This document shows positions 9,035-17,312 of a stretch of 64,000 nt of DNA, piece by piece (within the stretch, counting starts at the first letter, position 1; each line of letters opens with the position of its first letter). Below the pieces are notes generated by a model. It made no database searches. It was given only the letters and a program-made list of their open reading frames with translations, and had not been told where the DNA came from. The stretch is from the NCBI GenBank assembly GCA_947371015.1, contig CANBNK010000004.1:25179-89178 (forward strand), written 5' to 3'. The position numbers and the translations under genes were made by a program. The stretch is from Acetobacteraceae bacterium (GTDB taxonomy: Bacteria; Pseudomonadota; Alphaproteobacteria; Acetobacterales; Acetobacteraceae).

Positions 9035-9988
9035 CTACTGCGGCTCGATCCCCGCGGCGCGGGCGCGGTCCACCAGCAGCGGGATTTGCCGGCGCAGGGT
9101 CTCGGTGAACTTGGCGGGCTCGCCGGGGCCGGCGACGTAGCCCATGCCCTCCAGCTTGGCGATGATGGCGGGGTCCGCCAGCACCTTATTGATGGCCGCA
9201 TTGGCGCGGGCGACGATGGGGGCGGGCGTGGCCGCCGGCACCACCATGCCGAACCAGAAGACGAAGCCGTAGCCCGGCAGTACCGAAGATACCGGCGGCA
9301 CGCCCGGCAGCAGGCGGAAATCGGTGGGGTAGGTGCTGGCCAGCAGGCGGATGCGGCCTTCGCGCTGCTGCGCCAGGCCGGCGGGAATGTCGGTGAAGGT
9401 GCTGTCGATCCGCCCGGCCATCACGTCGGTCAGCGCTTCCGGCCCGCCGCGATAGGGAATGTTGGTCATCTCCACGCCGGCCATGCTGGCCAGCGTGGCG
9501 GAGGCGATGTGCGACGACGAATTGCCGGTGCTGTAGGTCAGCTTGCCCGGCGCCGCCTTGGCCATATCGATCAGCCCGCGCAGATCCTTCGCGGGGTGGT
9601 CGGCCTTCACTGCCAGCACATAGGGGTTGTCGGCGACGTAGCCGATGCTGGCAAAATCGCGCAGCGGGTCGTAGGGCAGGCGCTTCACGGTGTAGGTGTT
9701 CAGCGCGCCATTGGTGGTGCTGAGCACGGTCCAGGTATGGCCATCCGGCAGGGCACGGGCACCAGCCTCGGTGCCGACCACGCCATTGCCGCCGGCGCGG
9801 TTCTCGATGATGACGGGCTGGCCGAGTTCACGCGACAGCGGTTCCGCCAGGTTGCGGTGCAGCGTGTCCGTCACGCTGCCGGCGGGGAAGGCGACGATGA
9901 TGCGGATGGGACGGTCCGGCCACGCTTGCGCGCGGGCCAGGCTGGGCAACAGCAGGGGGGCGGCCAAGGCCGCGCGACGCGTGAGCAT
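9035..9988 (-). CDS. Bug/TctC-family tripartite tricarboxylate receptor (4 of 8)
   Basis: A 317-aa receptor, signal MLTRRAALAAPLLLPSLARAQ, then RPIRIIVAFPAGSVTDTLHR, VIIENRAGGNGVVG and IPYRGGPEALTDVMAGRID. Its ATG overlaps the TGA of the upstream dehydrogenase gene by one base (TGATG), so the two are translationally coupled. A ligand that is a hydroxyacid handled by that dehydrogenase would make sense, but this is inference. Confidence 0.88.
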   Translation of the reverse strand: MLTRRAALAAPLLLPSLARAQAWPDRPIRIIVAFPAGSVTDTLHRNLAEPLSRELGQPVIIENRAGGNGVVGTEAGARALPDGHTWTVLSTTNGALNTYTVKRLPYDPLRDFASIGYVADNPYVLAVKADHPAKDLRGLIDMAKAAPGKLTYSTGNSSSHIASATLASMAGVEMTNIPYRGGPEALTDVMAGRIDSTFTDIPAGLAQQREGRIRLLASTYPTDFRLLPGVPPVSSVLPGYGFVFWFGMVVPAATPAPIVARANAAINKVLADPAIIAKLEGMGYVAGPGEPAKFTETLRRQIPLLVDRARAAGIEPQ

Positions 9989-10863
9989 CAGTGCATCTTC
10001 CCGAGGTAGCGATGGATTTCGGTGCAGTCGACCTTGGGGCCGAGCATGTCCACGGCTTCGTTGAACATCTCCAGCGTGGCCTTCAGCGCCACCGCGGGTT
10101 CGCCGGTTTCCTCGGCGATGGCGGCGGCCGTGGCCAGGTCCTTGCGCATCAGGCCCAGCTGGAAGCTGGGCGGGTAGGTCTGCTGGATCATCGCCTGGGC
10201 CTTCAGCTCGGTGGCCACGTTGCGGCCGGAGGAGGCGTTGATGACATCGGTCAGCACGTTCAGGTCCAGGCCGAGCTTTTCGCCCATGCGGAAGGCCTCG
10301 GCCGCCGCCAGTAGTCCGGCACCGTAGAGGAAGTTGTTCAGCGCCTTGGCAGCGTGGCCGGCGCCGGCGGCACCGCAGCGGATCAGCTGTTCGCCCATGC
10401 CGGCGAGTACCGGCTGGCCCTTGGCCCAGGCCGCGTCGTCGCCGCCGAACATGATGGCCAGCGTGCCGGACTTGGCCTTGGTGACGCCGCCGGAGACCGG
10501 CGCGTCGGCGTACATGGCGCCGGTGGCGGCGACGAGCGGCGCCAGGCGGCGGGTTTCCGCGGGCAGCGAGGAGGACATGTCGATGACCAGCTGGCCCGGC
10601 TTCAGCGCGGCGAGCAGGCCGCCCTGCCCTTCCATGACGGCCGAGACCACCTTGCTGTCCGGCAGCATCAGCACCACCACCTCGGCGCCGGCGGCGACCT
10701 CGGCGGGCGTCGCGGCGAAGGCGACCGCGGAGGTGCCTTCGGCCAGGGCGTCGCGGGCGGCGGGGTTGCTGTCGCAGCCCAGCACATGGTGGCCGTGGCG
10801 CAGCAGGCTGCGAGCCATGGGCAGGCCCATCATGCCGAGGCCTATGAAGCCGATGCGCGCCAT
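9988..10863 (-). CDS. NAD(P)-dependent beta-hydroxyacid dehydrogenase (3-hydroxyisobutyrate/tartronate semialdehyde type)
   Basis: A 291-aa dehydrogenase of the 3-hydroxyisobutyrate family. The Rossmann fingerprint GFIGLGMMGLPMA is at residues 5-17, the substrate-binding block DAPVSGGVTKAKSGTL at about 119-134, and the catalytic Lys in the AAKALNNFL helix near residue 172. Family members oxidise 3-hydroxyisobutyrate or reduce tartronate semialdehyde; the two cannot be separated from sequence alone. It is coupled to the Bug receptor downstream (TGATG), which suggests uptake and oxidation of a small hydroxyacid. Confidence 0.88.
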   Translation of the reverse strand: MARIGFIGLGMMGLPMARSLLRHGHHVLGCDSNPAARDALAEGTSAVAFAATPAEVAAGAEVVVLMLPDSKVVSAVMEGQGGLLAALKPGQLVIDMSSSLPAETRRLAPLVAATGAMYADAPVSGGVTKAKSGTLAIMFGGDDAAWAKGQPVLAGMGEQLIRCGAAGAGHAAKALNNFLYGAGLLAAAEAFRMGEKLGLDLNVLTDVINASSGRNVATELKAQAMIQQTYPPSFQLGLMRKDLATAAAIAEETGEPAVALKATLEMFNEAVDMLGPKVDCTEIHRYLGKMH

Positions 10864-10940
10864 GGCGCTTCCTCCGTTATTTGTCTGCCCGATGTTTCGC
10901 CGCAGCGGCAGCGGATGGCAAGCGGGCCTGTCTCGAATGT

Positions 10941-10993
10941 TTGAGCGGGTGTTTCACGCCTTTCGGCGATTCCGCCTCAGGCGATCACAGGCT
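10941..10993 (-). repeat. Degenerate half-copy of the dispersed two-hairpin element
   Basis: Read on the minus strand, this stretch matches the first hairpin of the dispersed element (AGCCTGTGATCGCC, then GGCGGAATCGCC, then GCGTGAAAC) but with several changes. It lies back to back with the full copy at 10992-11097, upstream of the dehydrogenase gene. Confidence 0.5.
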
Positions 10994-11097
10994 AGAGCCT
11001 GATCGGCTTAGGCGAAATCGCCGTAAGCCGTGAATCAGTCTCTCAAACAACAAGCCTAGGAGCGTGAGCGCTTCAGTCAGAAGCGATCACGCTCTAG
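10992..11097 (+). repeat. Dispersed two-hairpin element, copy A
   Basis: A 106-bp copy of an element seen at least five times in this window. It begins CTAGAGCCTGATCGGCTTAGG and ends GATCACGCTCTAG. Hairpin 1 pairs CTGAT/ATCAG and GGCTTA/TAAGCC; hairpin 2 pairs AGCGTGA/TCACGCT and CGCTTC/GAAGCG around an AGTCA loop. The outer ends CTAGAGC and GCTCTAG are also inverted. It lies between divergent genes, and the terminal AGGGTGGGA may help form the ribosome-binding region of the MFS gene. Confidence 0.8.
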
Positions 11098-11106
11098 GGT
11101 GGGATT

Positions 11107-12333
11107 GTGACGAAATTCCCCACCTGGGTGGCCGCGCTGGGCGCCACATTGCTGATGCAGGCGGTGGCCAGCTACCTCAGCCAGACCCTGCCCGTGGTGG
11201 CGCCGCTGCTGATGGCCAGCGCCGGGCTGCGGCCGGAAGCGATCGGGCTGCTGAACGGGCTGGGCTCCGCCGGGACGGTGCTGGTGCTGCTGTGCGGCGG
11301 GCCGCTGCTGGCGCGGTTCGGGCCGGTGCGGGCGTTGCAGGGCGGCGCGGTGCTCTCGGCGCTGGGGCTGCTGCTGGCCATGCTCGGCGCGCTGCCAGCG
11401 CTGGTGCTCGGCTCCCTGCTGCTGGGCGCGGGGTATGGGCCTTCGGCGCCGGCGGGCAGCCGGATATTGGCGGCGACGGCACCACCCGGGCGACGCACGC
11501 TGATCTTTTCCATCAAGCAATCCGGCGCGCTGCTGGGCGGCGGCGCGGCGGGGCTGCTGGCGCCGCTGGCCGCGGGCTGGGGCGGCTGGCCGGCGGCGAT
11601 GCTGTTGGGCGTGGCGATCTCCGGCCTGGCGGCCTGGGCCATTCAACCGTTGCGCGCACAGCTGGACGCGGAGCGCGAGCCGGCGACGGTGATCCGGCTC
11701 GGCGCGATCTTCAGCTTCGCCAACCTGGCCTCCCCGTTGCGGGCGCTGCGGCTGGACCCGCTGCTGTGGCCGCTGACGGTGCTCGGCATGGCCTTCGCGG
11801 TGGTGCAGGGCTGCCTGTTCAGCTTCACCGTCTCCTGGCTGGTGGACCAGCGCGGGCTGTCGCTGGCGGCGGCGGGTGGCGCCTTCGCGGCCATGCAGGG
11901 CTGCGGCATGGTGGCGCGCATCGCGCTGGCCATGCTGGCGGACCGCACCGGCAACACCGCCCGCAACCTGGTGCTGCAGGCCTTCCTGGCGGCGGGGGTG
12001 ATCGCCGCGCTGGCGCTGGTGCCGGCCGATGCCGGGTACGGCGTATTGCTGCTGCTGTGCGGGCTGGGCGGGCTGCTCGGCGCCAGCTGGAACGGGCTGA
12101 TGCTGGCCGAGGTGGCGCGGCTGGTGCCACCCGCAAAAATCTCGGATGCGACCAGCGGCTGCACGCTGATGATTTTTTGCGGGTACACGGTGGGGCCGGC
12201 GGGGTTTGCCGCGCTGGTGGGGGCAACGGCGGATTGGCGGCTGGCCTTCCTGATCGTCGCAGCGCAGGTGGGGCTGGCCGGGTTGGTGGTGGGCGGGCTG
12301 TTGTTGCGCCGGCGTCGCCCGCTTGCGGGCTGA
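11107..12333 (+). CDS. MFS transporter
   Basis: A 408-aa polytopic membrane protein with about twelve hydrophobic segments and Gly/Ala/Leu-rich helices, starting at GTG 11107. The N-half contains the motif region GPLLARFGPVRALQGG, and the mid loop (QLDAEREPATVIR) separates the two six-helix halves. Probably a proton-coupled importer or exporter of a small organic compound. It is followed after 62 bp by an FAD monooxygenase and a Bug receptor, so an aromatic acid is a possible substrate (inference). Confidence 0.85.
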   Translation: MTKFPTWVAALGATLLMQAVASYLSQTLPVVAPLLMASAGLRPEAIGLLNGLGSAGTVLVLLCGGPLLARFGPVRALQGGAVLSALGLLLAMLGALPALVLGSLLLGAGYGPSAPAGSRILAATAPPGRRTLIFSIKQSGALLGGGAAGLLAPLAAGWGGWPAAMLLGVAISGLAAWAIQPLRAQLDAEREPATVIRLGAIFSFANLASPLRALRLDPLLWPLTVLGMAFAVVQGCLFSFTVSWLVDQRGLSLAAAGGAFAAMQGCGMVARIALAMLADRTGNTARNLVLQAFLAAGVIAALALVPADAGYGVLLLLCGLGGLLGASWNGLMLAEVARLVPPAKISDATSGCTLMIFCGYTVGPAGFAALVGATADWRLAFLIVAAQVGLAGLVVGGLLLRRRRPLAG

Positions 12334-12395
12334 GCCACCCGGCCGCAGAGTGGGTCGCAACAACACGCCGTCACGCCGAACCCGGAGAGTTGAGA

Positions 12396-13586
12396 ATGTC
12401 GGTTACGCATGCGCCGGTGATCGTGGCGGGCGCGGGCCCGGTTGGGCTGGCCGCGGCGGCGGAGTTGCTGCGCCACGGCGTGGATGTGCTGGTGCTGGAG
12501 GCCGAGGCCGGCCTGCCCTATGAGCTGCGCGCCAGCACCTTCCATGCGCCCACGCTGGACATGCTGGACGCCTATGGCGCGACGGCGCCGATGATCGCGC
12601 AGGGTCTGGTGGCGCCCTTCGTGCAGTATCGCACGCGCGACCAGCAGATGATCGCGGAGTTCGACTTCCGCTGCCTGGCCGATGTGGCGAAGCACCCCTA
12701 CCGGGTGCAGGTGGAGCAGTTCAAGCTGACCCACATATTGGCCGGGCTGCTGGCGGAAAAACCGGGCTTCCAGCTGCGCTTCAACGCCAAGGTAGAGAGT
12801 GCGGAGGATGACGGCGACCAGGTGCGGGTGACGCTGGCCGATGGCACGGTGCTGCACACGCCCTGGCTGATCGGCGCCGATGGCGCGCACAGCGCGGTGC
12901 GCCGCAGCCAGGGCATCGAGTTCGAGGGCTTCACCTGGTCCGAGCGCTTCCTGGTGCTGTCCACGCCGTTCGAGTTCGCCGACGTGATCCCGAACCTGGC
13001 GGACGTGACCTATTACGCCGACCCCGGCGAGTGGTTTTTCCTGCTGCGCGTGCCCGGGCTGTGGCGGGCGATGTTTCCGGTGGCGGCTGACGTGAGCGAG
13101 GAGGAGGTGATGACCGACGCCTTCGCCGAGGAACGCATGGCCGGCGTGCTGCAGGGGCGCCGCGCGTACGAGATCAAGCACCGCACGCTGTACCGGGTGC
13201 ATCAGCGGGTGGCGAAGACCTTCCGCCAGGGGCGCGTGCTGCTGGCTGGCGATGCCGCGCATATCAACAACCCGCTCGGCGGCATGGGGCTGAATGGCGG
13301 CGTGCATGACGCGGTGAATCTCGGCGCCAAGCTGGCCCGGGTGGTGCATGGCGAAAGCGATGCGCTGCTGGATTTGTATGACCGCCAGCGCCGCGGCGTG
13401 ACGGTGGAACACGTGCAGAAGCAGACCATCCTGAACAAGCAGAACCTGGAAGCCAAGGACCCCGAGGCGGCGCGCGCCTTCCGCCAGCGCTTGAGCGAGA
13501 CGGCCGCCGACCCGGCCCGCGCGCGCGAATACCTGTTCGGCATCTCCATGCTGGGCAGCCTGAAGCGCGCCGAGGAAATCCAGTGA
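12396..13586 (+). CDS. FAD-dependent monooxygenase (PHBH/PheA-type)
   Basis: A 396-aa class A flavoprotein hydroxylase. The track ORF (11064) is a shadow read-through; ATG 12396 follows GGAGAGTTGAGA. The dinucleotide motif VAGAGPVGLAAA is at residues 10-21, the DG motif is IGADGAHSAVRR, and the second FAD motif is VLLAGDAAHINNPLGGMGLN. This set is diagnostic of aromatic-ring hydroxylases such as 3-(3-hydroxyphenyl)propionate or p-hydroxybenzoate hydroxylase. The stop overlaps the GTG of the next Bug gene (GTGA), tying oxidation to uptake of the same compound class. Substrate not known. Confidence 0.88.
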   Translation: MSVTHAPVIVAGAGPVGLAAAAELLRHGVDVLVLEAEAGLPYELRASTFHAPTLDMLDAYGATAPMIAQGLVAPFVQYRTRDQQMIAEFDFRCLADVAKHPYRVQVEQFKLTHILAGLLAEKPGFQLRFNAKVESAEDDGDQVRVTLADGTVLHTPWLIGADGAHSAVRRSQGIEFEGFTWSERFLVLSTPFEFADVIPNLADVTYYADPGEWFFLLRVPGLWRAMFPVAADVSEEEVMTDAFAEERMAGVLQGRRAYEIKHRTLYRVHQRVAKTFRQGRVLLAGDAAHINNPLGGMGLNGGVHDAVNLGAKLARVVHGESDALLDLYDRQRRGVTVEHVQKQTILNKQNLEAKDPEAARAFRQRLSETAADPARAREYLFGISMLGSLKRAEEIQ

Positions 13587-14542
13587 TCGCGCGCCGCGCG
13601 CTGGCAGCGCTGCCATTCGCAACGCCGGTGTTGGCGCAAGGGGAATGGCCTTCGCGGTCGCTGCGCTTCGTGGTGCCGTATCCGCCGGGAGGCGCCAGCG
13701 ACTTCATCGCGCGCATCGCCGCCGAGCACATGTCCCGCACGCTGGGCCAGGCGATCGTCATCGAAAATCGCGGTGGCGCGGCGGGCAATCTCGGCACCGA
13801 GCAGGTGGCGCGGGCGGCGGCGGATGGCTACACCCTGGGCCTGGGCGCCATCGGCACGCTGGCGGTGAACCGCTTTCTGTTCCACAGCCTGCCGTACAAC
13901 CCGGACAATGACTTCATCCCCGTGTCGCTGCTGGCGCTGGTGCCGAACCTGATGGTGGTGCCGCCTGCCCTGCCGGTGAACTCGGTGCCGGAATTCGTCG
14001 CCTGGGCGAAGGCGCAGGGCACGGCGGTGAACTTCGGCAGCATCGGCAATGGTACGTCGCAGCATTTGGCCGGCGTGCAGTTCAACATGCTGACCGGCAC
14101 GCAGATGGTGCATGTGCCGTATCGCGAATCCGCCCAGGTGAACACGGACCTGATGGAAGGCCGCGTGCAGGTGCTGTTCCAGTCCATCTCCGGCGCGGTG
14201 ACGGACCTGGCCAAGACCGGGCGGATGAAGGCGCTGGCCGTCACCGGGGAAGACCGCGTGCCGGCCTTTGCCGAGTTGCCGACGCTGAAGGAGGCGGGGA
14301 TCAACGTCACCACCGTCGGCTGGTTCGGGCTTGTCGTGCCGGCCGGCGTGCCGCAGCGCGTGGTGGACAAGCTGGAAGCCGCCGCGGAAGCCGCGATGCG
14401 CGACCCCGCCGTGGTGGCGCGCGTCACCGCCAGCGGCAGCGTGGCGCGGGCGCAGGGCAGTTCCGCGTTTACCGTTTTCATTGCCGAGGAAACCGAGCGG
14501 CTGCGCGCGATTGTGCGGGCTTCCGGCGCGACGGCGGATTAG
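13583..14542 (+). CDS. Bug/TctC-family tripartite tricarboxylate receptor (5 of 8)
   Basis: A 319-aa receptor translated from a GTG that shares 4 nt with the monooxygenase stop. Signal IARRALAALPFATPVLAQ, then RFVVPYPPGGASDFIARI, VIENRGGAAGNLG and the VPYRESAQVNTDLMEGRVQ loop. Because it is coupled to a flavin hydroxylase, an aromatic acid ligand is more likely here than a tricarboxylate (inference). Confidence 0.88.
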   Translation: MIARRALAALPFATPVLAQGEWPSRSLRFVVPYPPGGASDFIARIAAEHMSRTLGQAIVIENRGGAAGNLGTEQVARAAADGYTLGLGAIGTLAVNRFLFHSLPYNPDNDFIPVSLLALVPNLMVVPPALPVNSVPEFVAWAKAQGTAVNFGSIGNGTSQHLAGVQFNMLTGTQMVHVPYRESAQVNTDLMEGRVQVLFQSISGAVTDLAKTGRMKALAVTGEDRVPAFAELPTLKEAGINVTTVGWFGLVVPAGVPQRVVDKLEAAAEAAMRDPAVVARVTASGSVARAQGSSAFTVFIAEETERLRAIVRASGATAD

Positions 14543-14628
14543 GGGCCAGGCCAACCGGCGGCCAGAGGGCGCAGCGCGCAGCGCGAGCACCTGGAGGCCT
14601 CGCCGGTGGTCCAGACGAGGGAAAACCC

Positions 14629-15312
14629 ATGCATCACCTGAACTTCGAATTCCGCAGCAAGGGCGCCAGCGAGCATCGCAGCGTGCCGATCCGCGACCTG
14701 GTCATCGCCGGGTGGACCGGGCGCGACGCGCACAAGGTGCAGGAGCATATTGAGGAGTTGGCCGCGATCGGCGTGGCGCCGCCACCCAGCGTGCCCTGCT
14801 TCTATCGCGGCTCGACGCTGCTGCTGACGACGGACGAACACATCGACTGCCTGGGGCCGGAGAGCAGCGGCGAGGCCGAGTTCTTCCTGCTGCTGCGGGA
14901 GGATGGCTGGTGGGTCGGTGCCGGTAGTGACCATACCGACCGCAAGGTGGAGGCGTATTCGATCACCGTTTCCAAGCAGATGTGCCCGAAGCCGGTCGCG
15001 CCGGTGCTGTGGAAGTTCGAGGACGTGGCCGCGCATTGGGACCAGCTGGTGATCCACTCCGAGGTGGATGACGGCAGTGGCTTCGTCACCTACCAGCAGG
15101 GCAGCATCGCGGCGATGCGCGACCCGCGCGACCTGATTGCGCGCTACGAAGCAGCGGTGGGCCAGCCGGGGCCGGATACGCTGATGTTCGGCGGCACGCT
15201 GCCGGTGCATGGTGGCATCCGTGCGCGGCAAAAATTCCGGCTTTCGCTGCATGACCCGGTGCGCGGTGAGACGATCCGCCACGCCTACACCACCCGCTGG
15301 CTGCCGAACTAG
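14629..15312 (+). CDS. DUF2848 family protein
   Basis: A 227-aa cytoplasmic protein that I recognise as DUF2848 by the conserved WVGAGSDHTDRKVEAYSI segment and the C-terminal LMFGGTLPVHGG. The family has no established function that I can name; it is often found beside catabolic and transporter genes. It ends the MFS-monooxygenase-Bug group after an 86-bp gap. Its TAG stop is the CTAG that opens repeat copy B, so the end of the ORF is supplied by the element. Confidence 0.75.
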   Translation: MHHLNFEFRSKGASEHRSVPIRDLVIAGWTGRDAHKVQEHIEELAAIGVAPPPSVPCFYRGSTLLLTTDEHIDCLGPESSGEAEFFLLLREDGWWVGAGSDHTDRKVEAYSITVSKQMCPKPVAPVLWKFEDVAAHWDQLVIHSEVDDGSGFVTYQQGSIAAMRDPRDLIARYEAAVGQPGPDTLMFGGTLPVHGGIRARQKFRLSLHDPVRGETIRHAYTTRWLPN

Positions 15313-15413
15313 AGCCTGATCGGCTTAGGCGGAATCGCCGTAAGCCGTGAATCAGTCTCTCAAACAACAAGGCTAGAGCGTGAGCGCTTCAGTCAGAAGC
15401 GATCACGCTCTAG
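15309..15413 (+). repeat. Dispersed two-hairpin element, copy B
   Basis: A 105-bp copy with both ends CTAG. Hairpin 2 is almost perfect here: CTAGAGCGTGA, one mismatch, CGCTTC, loop AGTCA, then GAAGCG and TCACGCTCTAG. Hairpin 1 is CTGAT-GGCTTA-GGCG / CGCC-TAAGCC-ATCAG. The element starts on the stop codon of the DUF2848 gene and could serve as its 3' terminator. Confidence 0.85.
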
Positions 15414-15421
15414 CGTCCGGT

Positions 15422-15449
15422 CGCCGGAGGGCCGCAGGGCCCGGAGGCG
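15422..15449. repeat. GC-rich hairpin motif, copy 1
   Basis: CGCC..AGGGCC-GCA-GGGCCC..AGGCG forms a compact hairpin just after element B and before the cupin gene. A similar motif with a shifted loop and the same trailing GTGAA occurs at 28406-28433. Confidence 0.45.
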
Positions 15450-15484
15450 TGAACCGGCCGCTCATTTTCCGAGGGGATACGACG

Positions 15485-15871
15485 ATGGCGATCGAGAAAG
15501 AGCACCTGGAATTCCACAAGCCGGACCTCAGCGAGGGCTGGCACAACCCGGGCTACTACCCCGACGGGATCGAGCAGAAAATCCTGGCGGGCTTCCTGGA
15601 TGAGGGGAACAAGCGCGGCCACCGCACCCGGCTCCTGCGCTTCGCGCCCGGCAAGTTCACCACGGCGCCCTTCGTGCATGACTACTGGGAAGAGGTGTGG
15701 CTGGTCAGCGGCGACCTGATTGTCGGCAACGACGCGGATGGCAAGGGCGGCGAAAGCTTCACCGAGATGGCCTATGCCTGCCGCCCGCCCGGCGTCGCGC
15801 ACGGCCCGTTCAAGAGCGAGACCGGCTGCGTGCTGATGGAATCGCACTACTACGACGAGACGAAGAAGTAG
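15485..15871 (+). CDS. Cupin-domain protein
   Basis: A 128-aa single-domain cupin. The track start (15380) lies inside the upstream repeat; ATG 15485 follows GAGGGGATACG. The cupin core is visible in FVHDYWEEVWLVSGDLIVG, which resembles the G(X)5HXH(X)3-4EX6G metal motif with one His replaced, and in CRPPGVAHGPFKS. Small cupins of this kind are often metal-dependent dioxygenases or isomerases, or sensor domains. No partner is evident, as the gene stands alone between two copies of the repeat. Confidence 0.75.
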   Translation: MAIEKEHLEFHKPDLSEGWHNPGYYPDGIEQKILAGFLDEGNKRGHRTRLLRFAPGKFTTAPFVHDYWEEVWLVSGDLIVGNDADGKGGESFTEMAYACRPPGVAHGPFKSETGCVLMESHYYDETKK

Positions 15872-15881
15872 CCACGCGCGG

Positions 15882-15983
15882 CTGGACAGTGATCACCGCT
15901 GACTGAAGCGGTAATCACTGTCCAGCTTCCTTCGAGAGACTGATTCACGGCTTTCGGCGATACCGCCTAAGCCGATCAGGCTC
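15882..15983 (-). repeat. Dispersed two-hairpin element, copy C (inverted, with covarying stem)
   Basis: On the minus strand hairpin 1 starts right after the GNAT stop codon (GAGCCTGATCGGC ... GTGAATCAGTCTCTC), then hairpin 2 reads CTGGACAGTGAT ... ATCACTGTCCAG. The stem of hairpin 2 differs from copies A, B and D at several paired positions but remains complementary, which supports selection on structure. It sits between the cupin and GNAT genes, which converge on it. Confidence 0.75.
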
Positions 15984-16431
15984 AAAGCGCGTGGCGGTAG
16001 ATGATGAAGCCGGAGCGTTCCGCCAGCTTGTTGTACAGCGCCTGGGCGGTCGTGTTGGTCTCATGCGTCTGCCAGTACACGCGGAAGGCGCCGGCCTGCG
16101 TGGCGCGGGCATAGACCGCCTCGATCAAGGCGCGGCCGACGCCCTGGCCGCGCGTCTCCGGCGTGGTGAACAGGTCCGCCAGGTAGCAGTTCGGCTCCAC
16201 CATGTTGGTGCTGCGGTGGAACAGGTAGTGCACCAGGCCGACCAGCCTGCCGTCCTGTTCCGCCACCAGCGCATGCATCGGCTCGGCGGGGTCCAGGAAG
16301 CGCGCCCAGGTTATCAGGGTGGTGGCTTCCGGCACCGCTGTCGGGCCGCTGCGCTCATAGAAGGCATTGTAGCCGGCCCAGAGCGGCGCCCAGCCGGCGT
16401 AGTCGGCGGCGGAGACGGCGCGGATCAGCAT
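15982..16431 (-). CDS. GNAT family N-acetyltransferase
   Basis: A 149-aa acetyltransferase of the GCN5 family. The acetyl-CoA-binding motif A is TTPETRGQGVGRALIEAVY (about residues 92-110), followed by YWQTHETNTTAQALYNKL, typical of small-molecule or peptide N-acetyltransferases. The upstream enoyl-CoA hydratase ends in TGATG, so ATG 16431 is coupled; a GTG one codon earlier (16434) is an alternative. The acceptor substrate is unknown. Confidence 0.85.
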   Translation of the reverse strand: MLIRAVSAADYAGWAPLWAGYNAFYERSGPTAVPEATTLITWARFLDPAEPMHALVAEQDGRLVGLVHYLFHRSTNMVEPNCYLADLFTTPETRGQGVGRALIEAVYARATQAGAFRVYWQTHETNTTAQALYNKLAERSGFIIYRHAL

Positions 16432-17225
16432 CACACCACCCAGCTCGGCTTGCGCTTTTCCTTGAAGGCGGCGATGCCCTCGGCCGCTTCCGGGCTGCTG
16501 GCGGTGCGGCCGAAGCTGGCGGCGCCGGCCTCGGCGTAGCCATCCGGCGACAGCGGCCCGAGCGCGCGCAGCAGCAGCTTGGTTTCCGCCAGGGCGTTGG
16601 GGGCGCCTTCCAGCACGTCGCGCGCGCTGCGCTGCACCAGGGCTTCCAGCGCCGCGGCGTCGGCCACCACCTCATGCACCAAGCCGATGCGGCCGGCTTC
16701 CGTGGCGTCGATCACCCGGCCTTCCAGCACCATGCGGGTTGCATTGGCGCGGCCCATGCGGCGGACCATCCAGGGCAGGATCTGCGCCGGCACCAGGCCG
16801 CGGCGCGTCTCCGGCGCGGCGAAGCGGGCGTTGGCAGTGGCGAAGGCGATGTCGGCACAGCAGTTGAAGCCCAAGCCGCCGGCGTGGCAGCTGCCCTCGA
16901 TGGCGGCGATGACCACCTGCGGCAATTCGGAGATGCCGACGAAGCGGGCGCCGGTCTTGGCGTTGCGCTCGCGCTGGGCTTCCAGCTTGGCCTCGGGGGA
17001 CATCGGCTTCTGCACCTCGGTCAGGTCCAGGCCGGCGCAGAAATGGCCGCCGGCGCCGCTGATGACCAGCACGCGGGCGGTCTTGTCCTCGCGCAGCTCG
17101 GCCAGCAGGGCGGACCAGGCTTCGCCCATGGCGGTGCTGATGCTGTTGCGGCGGTCCGGCCGGTTCATGATGGCGCGGACCACCGGGCCTTCGCGCTGGA
17201 TCAGCAGGGGGTTTTCGTCGGCCAT
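16431..17225 (-). CDS. Enoyl-CoA hydratase/isomerase family protein
   Basis: A 264-aa crotonase-fold protein. Expected segments are present: NRPDRRNSIS near the N-terminus, the first oxyanion-hole block ISGAGGHFCAGLDL, and the second in AIEGSCHAGGLGF. The helix ETRRGLVPAQILPWMVRR carries a Glu at the usual first catalytic position. The second typical Glu/Asp position is not certain from inspection, so hydratase versus isomerase or hydrolase activity is open. It forms a two-gene operon with the GNAT gene (TGATG overlap). Confidence 0.85.
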   Translation of the reverse strand: MADENPLLIQREGPVVRAIMNRPDRRNSISTAMGEAWSALLAELREDKTARVLVISGAGGHFCAGLDLTEVQKPMSPEAKLEAQRERNAKTGARFVGISELPQVVIAAIEGSCHAGGLGFNCCADIAFATANARFAAPETRRGLVPAQILPWMVRRMGRANATRMVLEGRVIDATEAGRIGLVHEVVADAAALEALVQRSARDVLEGAPNALAETKLLLRALGPLSPDGYAEAGAASFGRTASSPEAAEGIAAFKEKRKPSWVV

Positions 17226-17312
17226 GGGGTGGTTCCTCCGGGTTTTCGGAAACAGGTTACGCGGCGGGCCGGAATGCGGCTAGGCTTCCCCAAAACACGG
17301 GGAGAAAACGCC

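Noticed and set aside
11064-13586. Plus-strand ORF of 840 aa
   Set aside because: Its first half is a frame shadow of the MFS transporter; only the part from ATG 12396 is a real gene (FAD monooxygenase).
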